DNA of 6,345 nucleotides. Source: Phycisphaerales bacterium (GTDB lineage Bacteria > Planctomycetota > Phycisphaerae > Phycisphaerales > Phycisphaeraceae). Every line of letters begins with the position of its first letter. The first letter of the stretch is position 1. The stretch covers positions 1 through 6,345 of the forward strand of contig JAAUTM010000088.1 in the NCBI GenBank assembly GCA_012031455.1, written 5' to 3'. Made by a program: the position numbers and the translations under genes. Shown here in pieces: positions 1 to 5,890 of the stretch. The notes below the pieces were generated by a model. It saw nothing but the letters and a program-made list of their open reading frames with translations, had not been told where the DNA came from and ran no database searches.

Positions 1-450
1 CCGCCAGTCTTTTGCCTGTGAATCCACCAGCACCGCCCCCAAGGCTGGTGTCCCGGTGAACCCCACCACCACCCCGGTGACGATCCTGCGCAAATTTTCG
101 GGGACTGATGAAGCGCTGAAATTCCCGGCGGTGATGATCGTGAAATCACAGGCTGAATTGCAGGGCATCAACGCCAAGTCGCTGATGGATGCCAAGGTGG
201 ACTTCGCCAAAGAATCGCTGGTAGTCGTGGCGCTGGGCGACAAGCCGACCGGCGGCTACTGGGCGGACATCACCGGCATTCAGGCTGCCGGCCCCCAGCT
301 TTTGTGCTGGGCTGGGCCAACAAACCCGGCAAGGATGAAGTGGTGACACAGGCGGTGACCTACCCCTTTGCTGCGGCAGTGATCAGCAAAACCACCGCCA
401 CCACGGTGCGCAGTGATGTGCAGTCGGTGATGGGTAAAACCAAGCCCTGA
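1..450 (+). CDS. Probable lipoprotein with PrcB C-terminal-like domain (5' partial, frameshifted)
   Basis: The reading frame is open from base 2 with no stop upstream, so the gene begins outside the window. The frame runs to about base 300, then continues one frame over to a TGA at 448-450, giving about 149 visible residues after correction. The first part has a hydrophilic Thr/Pro-rich linker after SFACEST; that Cys (bases 17-19) could be the lipidated Cys of an exported lipoprotein, but the signal peptide is not visible. The domain shows a beta-strand followed by GDKPTGGYW and, after the frame break, VTQAVTYPFAAA. This pattern (Gly-rich GGY turn, then a tyrosine-proline strand) resembles the PrcB C-terminal domain, known from the Treponema dentilisin complex lipoprotein and otherwise of unknown function. 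One missing base in the C run 292-296 or the T run 300-303 explains the break. A clear terminator follows 50 bases downstream. Family call is by motif only; function unknown. Confidence 0.62.
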
Positions 451-499
451 CCTGGCCTTGGCTCTCCCACAGCGAATGTGATCCCAGTTGACTCCCCTG

Positions 500-525
500 C
501 CGCAGATGATCTCTGCGGTTTTTTT
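500..525 (+). terminator. Intrinsic terminator after the PrcB-like gene
   Basis: A perfect 7-bp stem (CCGCAGA at 500-506 with TCTGCGG at 512-518) closes a 5-base loop and is followed directly by seven T residues (519-525). It lies 50 bases after the stop of the upstream gene, on the same strand, and should end that transcript. Confidence 0.87.
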
Positions 526-739
526 ATGGGCGGGGGTGGGTGTATTCAGGGCAAACGCATGTACGAGCTGCGACTGTGAATGGGCGGTGCTTTGCTTAAT
601 CAGGTATACCTCTACCGTTCGCTCCTTTAGGGTCACAGCTCGTTTTCCAGTAATATCCATGAACCCGCCGCTCCCTGATGCCCCCGGATCGCGGCTCGTA
701 ACGTACAAGGCATTTTGAGACACAGCCTGGAGTTTTTAC
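526..739. other. Intergenic region, no gene recognised
   Basis: These 214 bases separate the terminator from the hydrolase start. Short open frames exist on both strands but have no ribosome binding site or recognisable protein character. The promoter of the hydrolase gene is expected here, since the terminator isolates it from the upstream gene, but I could not pick out a convincing -35/-10 pair. The only supported signal is a TGGAG ribosome binding site at 728-732. Confidence 0.5.
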
Positions 740-1837
740 ATGACACAGACTAATACCCCTGCGGATCAACCGGCCACGCCGACGCAACCAGACGCTTCCT
801 GCGCCACCGAGCCAACTGCGGAGCAAGGCAAAGGCTGCTGCTGTGGCAAGGGTGGCCAGGGCTGTGCCCCGGGCAGGTGTCGTTGCTGCAAGGTGGCGAT
901 GGTCGGGCTGGTGGTGTTGCTGTTGTTGGTGGTCGGGGCGGAGCTGTTTGCGCGGTTTTACCTGGGGCTGGGCGATCCGCCGCTGCTGATGGCGGACGAA
1001 AAAATCGAGTATCTCTATCAGCCGAATCAGGATGGCTACCGCTTTGGTAATCACTATCGCTACAACGCCTACTCGATGCGAAGCGATGATTTTCCGCAAA
1101 CCAAAAGCGACCCCAACGAACTGCGCGTGATGGTGCTGGGGGACAGTGTGATCAATGGAGGAGGACACATCGACCAGGCCGATGTGCCGACCACGGTGAT
1201 GCAGCAGTTGCTGGCGGAAAAGCTCAAGCGTCCCGTGGTGGTGGGGAACATATCAACGGGCAGCTGGGGGCCTGCGAACATGCTGGCGTATGTTGAGAAG
1301 TACGGTTATTTTGAAGCGGATGTGGTGGTGCTCGTGCTGTCCAGTCACGATGCGGAGGACGCTCCGACCTTCCAGCCAATGGTGGGGGTGTTGCGAGATT
1401 ATCCCGATCGCAAGCCTTGGCTGGCAGTGGGGGAATTATTTAGTCGGTATGGGGGCGTGGTTCGATGGTGGATCACCGACAAGCTGCCGGAGAATACCGA
1501 AGTTGTCGCAGCCCCGACCGAGGAGGATCGACAGCAGACTTTGAAAGCATTGGGGGAGTTGATTGAAAAGTCCAAGGCATCGGGAGCCAGGGTCATGGTG
1601 GCGCAATTTTTTGAAGTGAAAGAATTGCTGGGCACACCGAATCAGGGTTACATGGACATTTTGGGAGTCAGCCGATCGCATCAGGTACCCGTGGTGAAGC
1701 TGTTCGAAAATTTTCGTCGTGCCATCGATGAGGGGAAGGTCGTGTATCGCGATCAATGGATCCACCCCAGCGCCGCTGGCAGCCGGATTATCGGAGAAAC
1801 CCTGGCCGAGGAAGTCGCCAGACGTGTATTGGAATGA
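740..1837 (+). CDS. Membrane-anchored SGNH/GDSL-family hydrolase with cysteine-rich N-terminus
   Basis: This intact 365-residue protein starts at an ATG with TGGAG seven bases upstream. Residues 1-30 are polar and Pro/Thr-rich. Residues 31-51 are Gly/Cys-rich and basic with seven Cys (33, 34, 35, 42, 47, 49, 50; another at 21). Residues 52-70 form one hydrophobic membrane segment. The Arg/Lys residues before it predict a cytoplasmic N-terminus and an exported catalytic domain, as a signal anchor. The catalytic part has the GDS nucleophile block VMVLGDSVINGG (Ser136), a Gly-containing second block near 170-180 (NISTGSWGP), and a C-terminal D338...HP (His342) block. The usual Gly-x-Asn-Asp third block is replaced by SSHD (201-204), so the oxyanion Asn is not evident. 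The family hydrolyses or transfers acyl esters on lipids or polysaccharides; a cell-envelope substrate is likely but cannot be specified. The gene stands alone on this strand, behind a terminator and convergent with the zinc protein. Codon frame is continuous, unlike most neighbours. Confidence 0.8.
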   Translation: MTQTNTPADQPATPTQPDASCATEPTAEQGKGCCCGKGGQGCAPGRCRCCKVAMVGLVVLLLLVVGAELFARFYLGLGDPPLLMADEKIEYLYQPNQDGYRFGNHYRYNAYSMRSDDFPQTKSDPNELRVMVLGDSVINGGGHIDQADVPTTVMQQLLAEKLKRPVVVGNISTGSWGPANMLAYVEKYGYFEADVVVLVLSSHDAEDAPTFQPMVGVLRDYPDRKPWLAVGELFSRYGGVVRWWITDKLPENTEVVAAPTEEDRQQTLKALGELIEKSKASGARVMVAQFFEVKELLGTPNQGYMDILGVSRSHQVPVVKLFENFRRAIDEGKVVYRDQWIHPSAAGSRIIGETLAEEVARRVLE

Positions 1838-1909
1838 TTTATTTCTCTATTGAAACGAAGCCATATTGTTGCGATGCAGACCGCGCGTTTTTGTGAAGAT
1901 TTTGACCAT

Positions 1910-2263
1910 TTATACCCGTGAAAAGGCGCTTTTGGCCTGTTTTTGGCAATCTTTGCACACCCATGCAATGGGGTTGGATTCGGGTTTACGCAAAGCGGGG
2001 GACCAGCCGCGGGTTTGGGCGGGAAGATGGCGGAGGCACAGGGTGCATGAAGTCGGTTGCAGCGCAGACTGCGACTGGGTCAACGCCAGTTGCAGACATG
2101 GTCGGCAGATCACCGAACCGTGATGACCTTCGATCATGGGATTGAGATTGTTCTGGTCGTAAGGGTCCCAGATTGTGCCGCAGAAATCGCAGCGGATCAG
2201 AATGCCATCGTTACCGGGGGCGTTGCCGGAGCCGGGGTCGGGGGCGGGGGCGGGGGTTTGCAT
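1910..2263 (-). CDS. Small four-CxxC (zinc-ribbon-like) protein
   Basis: The 117-residue protein begins at an ATG (2263) with no clear Shine-Dalgarno sequence, and ends in TAA at 1910-1912. After a Pro/Ala/Gly-rich start (residues 2-20) it has four CxxC pairs: CDFC (25-28), CRPC (53-56), CTLC (73-76) and CKDC (103-106). This spacing fits two zinc sites, the first probably joining pairs one and two around a segment reading WDPY and MIEGHHGS, the second joining pairs three and four. The regular Cys pairs and acceptable start and stop make it a real gene rather than a chance frame. No enzyme motif or membrane segment is visible, so a role in nucleic-acid or protein binding is possible but unproven. 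It lies downstream of the fusA terminator on the same strand, so it probably needs its own promoter, and it converges on the hydrolase gene 72 bases away. I do not recognise a named family. Confidence 0.75.
   Translation of the reverse strand: MQTPAPAPDPGSGNAPGNDGILIRCDFCGTIWDPYDQNNLNPMIEGHHGSVICRPCLQLALTQSQSALQPTSCTLCLRHLPAQTRGWSPALRKPESNPIAWVCKDCQKQAKSAFSRV
2234..2256 (+). other. G-quadruplex-type tract in the first codons of the zinc protein
   Basis: Four runs of 4-5 G (2234-2237, 2240-2244, 2246-2250, 2252-2256) are separated by loops of 2, 1 and 1 base, which satisfies the standard intramolecular quadruplex pattern. On the opposite strand the same bases encode the Pro/Ala repeat at residues 4-11 of the zinc protein. 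The G-rich strand is the template strand, so a quadruplex would form in DNA and not in the mRNA. The tract is also a natural site for slippage and for sequencing error. Confidence 0.7.
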
Positions 2264-2353
2264 GGATCATGGTAGGCGTTCAAGACTCTTTCAACCGCAA
2301 CAATCTTCGAGCAAGTGCTACCAGCCCGCAGCGCCAGCAAGGGTGTCAAGAAC

Positions 2354-2384
2354 AAAAAAAGCCCACACCGAATTTGGCGTGGGC
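2354..2384 (-). terminator. Intrinsic terminator downstream of fusA
   Basis: Read on the minus strand, GCCCACGCC (2384-2376) pairs with GGTGTGGGC (2369-2361) over nine base pairs, one of them G-U, with a 6-base loop, followed directly by seven T residues (2360-2354). On the plus strand the same pair is an A-C mismatch and the T run is missing, so the element is directional. It lies about 120 bases past the fusA stop and should end that transcript before the zinc protein gene. Confidence 0.86.
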
Positions 2385-2418
2385 TTTGATGCATGTAACA
2401 CTCGAACTCTTGATGACA

Positions 2419-2449
2419 TGCCTGGGTGGGGCGCCCACCCCACCTGGCA
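2419..2449. repeat. REP-like imperfect palindrome between fusA and its terminator
   Basis: GGTGGGG (2425-2431) pairs with CCCCACC (2438-2444) around a 6-base loop, and an outer TGCC/GGCA pair (2419-2422 with 2446-2449) extends the stem past small bulges. An alternative register pairs GGGTGGG (2424-2430) with CCCACCC (2434-2440). There is no T run on either side, so it is not a classical terminator. GGGTGGGC-type palindromes of this style occur as dispersed intergenic repeats in several bacteria; with one copy in view that status is inference. It could also act as an mRNA 3' end stabiliser for fusA. Confidence 0.5.
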
Positions 2450-2504
2450 TTGAGTAACGAAACAGTTTCTTAAAGCAAGTCGGGCTTACGGGCCATGACT
2501 CTCA

Positions 2505-4629
2505 TTACCGGGCGCCAGCTTTCTCGGCCTTGCCTTCAATGATCTGGGTGGCGATGTTGTTGGGCACAGCGCGGTAGGTCAGCGGTTCCATGGCATACGA
2601 AGCGCGACCCTGCGTCAGGCCGCGGATCGTCGTGGAGTAGCCGAACATTTCCGACAAGGGGGCCTCGGCTATCACGATGCGGGTGTTACCACGCTGTTCC
2701 TGTTCCACGATGATCGCACGCCGACGATTCAGGTCACCGGTGATCGCGCCCAAGAAATCTTCAGGCACAGTCACGACCACCTTCATCACCGGCTCCAGAA
2801 TCTGCGGCGTGGCTTTGCGGATGGCTTCCTTCAAGGCCAGCGAACCGGCCAGTTCGAAAGCGATCTGCGAGGAGTCAACATCGTGGTACGAACCGTCGAG
2901 CAGCGTGATTTTCACATTGATGAGCTGGTACCCGGCCAGCACGCCGCTCTTGGCGGCATTACGCACACCCACTTCCACCGAGGGAATGTATTCGCGGGGA
3001 ATACGGCCCTGGGTGACCTGGTTATCAAAAGCGATAAGGTTTTCGTAGTCGAGTTCCGCTTCCTTGGCCTGCTCAGCGGTGGTGGGTTCGACACGGATAG
3101 TACAGTCACCATATTGACCACGACCACCGGACTGCTTCTTGTGCAGACCACGGGCCTCGGCTGTGCCGACGATGGTTTCCCGATAGCTCACACGTGGCCG
3201 ACCGACGCTCACCGGCACTTTCAAGTCGCGCGCGATTTTGTGATGGATGATTTCCAGGTGCAGTTCACCCATGCCAGCGATGATCGTCTGCCCGGTTTCA
3301 TCATCGAACCAGCTCTGGAAGCTGGGGTCTTCCCGGCGGATGGTGGCCAGAGCATTGGAGAGCTTTTCCTTGTCGCTCTGGCTTTGCGGCTCAATCGACA
3401 TGGAAATCACCGGTTCGGGGAACTCCATGCGTTCCAGAACGATCGGGTTTTCCTGATCGCACAAGGTTTCGCCGGTGATGCTGTTCTTCAGACCCACCAG
3501 TGCCACGATGTCGCCAGCTTCAGCAAAGTCACGGGCGATGCGGTGGTTGGCATGCATTTCATAAATTCGGCTGACGATCTCGCGCTTGCCGTTGTTGCTG
3601 TTGAGGACTCGGTCACCTTGTTGATTCGGCCGGAGTAAATCCGGGTGTAGGTCAGGTCCCCGTGCTGGTCGGCCACGACCTTGAACACGAAGCCGGAGAA
3701 GGGGGCGGTGGCTTCATGGGTCCGGGTCAGGTGTTTGGTCTTATCGTTGGGTCGGTGCCATCCACATCAGGCACTTCGTGAGGTGCGGGCAGGTAATCGA
3801 TGACACCATCGATCAGCCGCTGTACGCCGATGTATTTCAAAGCTGAGCCACAGAACACCGGATGAATCTTGCGGTCGATGGTGCCTCGGCGAATGGCGGA
3901 GCGGATTTCCTCAGCGGTGAGAGGCTCTTCCATGAGGAACTTTTCGGTGAGTTTCTCGTCGAACTCCGCTGCCTTTTCCTCAAGTTTGTGACGCCATTCC
4001 TTGACCAGGTCCATCATGTCTTCGGGGATCGGCTTTTCCTCGACCTTGGAACCAAGCTCTTCGGGGGAGAAGTAGTAGGCTTTCATGCCCACCAGATCGA
4101 TGATGCCCTGGAAGGTGTTGGAGGCACCGATGGGCAGTTGCACCGGGATGGCCGGGGCGCCCAGACGTTCGAGCACCGAACCATAGGAGAAGAAGAAGTC
4201 AGCGCCCATCTTGTCCATCTTGTTGATGAAGCAAAGGCGGGGGACTTCGTAGCGTTCAGCCTGGCGCCAGACGGTTTCGGATTGGGCTTCGACGCCTTCC
4301 TTGCCATCGAACACAACGACCGCACCGTCGAGCACCCGCATGGAGCGTTCGACTTCGATGGTGAAGTCCACGTGGCCGGGGGTGTCGATGAGGTTGAGGG
4401 TGAAGTCCTTCTCGAATCGCACCCAGGGGCAGGTGGTGGCAGCAGACTGGATGGTGATGCCGCGCTGCTGTTCCTCTTCGAGGAAGTCCATGGTGGCGGT
4501 GCCTTCGTGGACTTCGCCCATCTTATGGATTTTGCCAGTGTAGTAGAGGATGCGCTCGCTGACGGTGGTTTTGCCAGCGTCGATGTGAGCACAGATGCCG
4601 AAGTTGCGGGTTGAATCCAGAAGAGCCAT
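2505..4629 (-). CDS. fusA: Elongation factor G (two single-base frame breaks)
   Basis: EF-G is the cytoplasmic GTPase that drives translocation and, with ribosome recycling factor, splits post-termination ribosomes. The start at 4629 has GGAG seven bases upstream, and the corrected length is 708 residues, normal for the family. The GTP site is complete: AHIDAGKTT (14-22), RGITI (56-60), DTPGH (82-86), NKMD (136-139) and CGSALK (260-265). Domain II resumes as [17 protein letters not shown] (297-313), domain III carries GMGELHLE (453-460), domain IV has GRGQYGD (503-509), and the tip loop GSYHDVDSS (580-588) places its His at 583. Two breaks interrupt the frame, near 3749-3751 and near 3616-3617. 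Each is cured by one extra base in a short G/C run, restoring DPNDKTK and [14 protein letters not shown]. The full motif set argues for an intact gene with sequence errors, so it is not called a pseudogene. No rpsL, rpsG or tuf lies beside it; the 289-base gap upstream suggests its own promoter. Confidence 0.95.
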
Positions 4630-4723
4630 GGTGAATCTCCAGTAAAGGCGGGGCCTTTGCGGTTAAAAGTTGGTTCAGGTGTTTATTCGTCGAACGCTGA
4701 CGGAGGGAAAAAGTCGAGGGTAT

Positions 4724-4802
4724 GTCTGGTGTTGTCAGACTCGGGGCTGGAACTTGCTAGGTTCTGCGGAACCGAGGGTCCGGGTTTGCAAAGTCACCCG
4801 GT
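4724..4802 (-). promoter_or_regulatory. Structured stretch in the fusA upstream region (three consecutive hairpins)
   Basis: Three short inverted repeats follow one another: GTCTG/CAGAC (4724-4728 with 4736-4740), GGTTC/GAACC around a TGCG tetraloop (4760-4764 with 4769-4773), and CCGGGT/ACCCGG (4780-4785 with 4796-4801). They sit 95-170 bases before the fusA start, inside the 289-base gap after the glycosylase gene. They could form a structured mRNA leader, but stems of 5-6 bp in GC-rich DNA can arise by chance. No known riboswitch or ribosomal-protein leader pattern was recognised, and no convincing promoter boxes were found. Confidence 0.3.
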
Positions 4803-4813
4803 GGGGCGGCGAT

Positions 4814-4861
4814 TCAGACGCCTGAGCAGAAGTTGTCGTCTTCGTCATCTTCCTGATTCAT
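4814..4861 (-). CDS. Candidate 15-residue acidic mini-ORF upstream of fusA
   Basis: An ATG at 4861 opens a short frame reading MNQEDDEDDNFCSGV and ends at TGA (4814-4816); six of its 15 residues are Asp or Glu. GAGGGG lies 8 bases upstream as a passable ribosome binding site. It sits between the glycosylase stop and the hairpin region before fusA, so it might be a leader peptide, or the remnant of a small protein broken by another sequence error. Such short frames often arise by chance, and nothing else supports it. Confidence 0.15.
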   Translation of the reverse strand: MNQEDDEDDNFCSGV

Positions 4862-4918
4862 AGGAGTGTCCCCTCTTGAGGGCTTAAAAGTGTAGCGAAA
4901 GGGCGTGCCACGTCAAGT

Positions 4919-5808
4919 TCAGTTTGAGGGCAACTGGATTTCACCCCGGAGCAGGGCCATGACTTTCTGGAGGTCTTCCCAGACCTTGACGGCGAGCATC
5001 GGGGGTGTAATTCCGAAGCAGGTAAGCCGGGTGAAACGTAGGCATGACCGGGATGGCCGGGCCTTGGGGGACCAGTCCTTGAAACCAGTGCCATTGCCCG
5101 CGCAGAGCAGTGATGCCGGTGCTGGTTTGCAAAAGGGTTTTACTGGCAGGGGCACCGAGAGCGACGATGGCTTTGGGATGAATGATGGCGATCTGGCGAA
5201 GCAGATAGCTCCAGCAGCATCAATTTCAATGGGGGTGGGGGTGCGGTTGCCCGGCGGCCGACATTTCACCACGTTGGCGATGAACACATCTTCGCGTTTG
5301 GTGCCCATGGCCAGGATCATTTTGTCCAGCAGTTCGCCAGCTCTGCCGACAAACGGCCTGCCTTGTAAATCTTCGGTTTCGCCCGGCCCTTCTCCAATAA
5401 ACAACAGTGGCGAATCCGGGTCACCTTCGCCGAAAACGGTTTGCGTGCGGGCCTCGCACAAGGGACATTTCTTGCAACCCTTGACTTCCTGATCGTTGAG
5501 CAGTGCCAGCTCGTGGGCTTTTTCTTCACGGGTACGAGGCTTCACCACCACAACGATGGACTGACTTTGCACGATCGGTTGTGACGCTGTGGCTGATGCG
5601 CGAACTGGCTTGACGGGCATGGGAGGACAGGGGTTGATCGTGGCAGCAGGGGGCTGGTTCACGTCGGCAGGTTGGGAGGGGGCGTGGATTTTGGCGTGGC
5701 GGAGATCGGTGCGATAGCTTGAAGATGCACAGGCACCGCGGAAACCCCAAGGAGCTGGTCGGTTTGCAGATGCTGGCGGAGAATACGCTGACGGTTTGGG
5801 GCAGGCAT
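4919..5808 (-). CDS. Family 4 uracil-DNA glycosylase (4Fe-4S), three frame breaks
   Basis: Family 4 enzymes remove uracil from DNA and start base excision repair. After frame correction the protein has 296 residues from ATG 5808 (300 from ATG 5820; neither has a strong ribosome binding site). Residues 5-27 are a compact segment, [20 protein letters not shown]; 32-90 are a Pro/Ala/Thr/Val linker; the catalytic domain starts near 95. It has GCKKCPLC (111-118), GEGPGETED (139-147), GRPFVGRAG (150-158), [11 protein letters not shown] (181-191), a Cys-Trp at 199-200 and [10 protein letters not shown] (257-266). Cys 112, 115, 183 and 199 match the spacing of the family's iron-sulfur ligands. One base is missing at 5674-5692, one at 5213-5219, and one is extra at 4984-4987. 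The last two cancel, so a plain reading gives a full-length frame whose middle (about residues 198-275), including the fourth Cys and the HP motif, is wrong. The gene lies between frr and fusA on one strand. Confidence 0.9.
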
Positions 5809-5843
5809 GAGGCAGGTCATCTTACATTGTCGTTCAGTCAAAC

Positions 5844-5866
5844 ACCCACACCGATGCGGTGTGGGC
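5844..5866 (-). terminator. Hairpin between frr and the glycosylase gene, possible weak terminator
   Basis: CCCACACCG (5845-5853) and CGGTGTGGG (5857-5865) form a perfect 9-bp stem with a 3-base loop; a G-U pair (5866 with 5844, minus-strand RNA) extends it. It lies 25 bases after the frr stop. On the minus strand it is followed by TGTTTGACTG, a poor T run, so termination would be partial; read-through into the glycosylase gene is likely. Its stem closely resembles that of the terminator at 2354-2384. Confidence 0.5.
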
Positions 5867-5890
5867 TTCGTGAACCATTATTCATGATGT

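Noticed and set aside
488..718. Plus-strand frame of 76 codons between the terminator and the hydrolase
   Set aside because: It begins before the terminator hairpin and runs through it, and it has no ribosome binding site or recognisable features.
280..1168. Overlapping minus-strand frames of 147 and 190 codons
   Set aside because: They run antisense to the PrcB-like and hydrolase genes and cross the terminator; the His/Gln-rich composition is typical of a shadow frame.
1838..1909. Bidirectional terminator between the convergent hydrolase and zinc protein genes
   Set aside because: The 72 bases contain scattered T and A runs but no stem of useful length next to them.
2173..2457. Plus-strand frames of 92-94 codons
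   Set aside because: They overlap the zinc protein start, the fusA terminator and the REP-like hairpin, and have no protein-like pattern.
2883..3638. Long plus-strand open frame of 251 codons
   Set aside because: It lies wholly antisense to fusA, has no ribosome binding site or domain character, and is explained by codon bias of the GC-rich gene beneath it.
3600..3760. Programmed ribosomal frameshifting in fusA
   Set aside because: EF-G is not known to use it, no slippery heptamer is evident, two shifts would be needed, and similar one-base breaks occur in three other genes.
4083..4592. Minus-strand Ser/Pro/Ala-rich frame of 169 codons
   Set aside because: It is an alternative frame of fusA with low-complexity composition, while the true frame carries all GTPase motifs.
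3862..4614. Plus-strand open frame of 250 codons rich in Gly, Val, Asp and Phe
   Set aside because: It is the antisense mirror of the EF-G GTPase domain; its composition reflects the complement of EF-G codons.
4905..5492. Plus-strand open frame of 195 codons
   Set aside because: It is antisense to the glycosylase, whose catalytic motifs are clear on the other strand.
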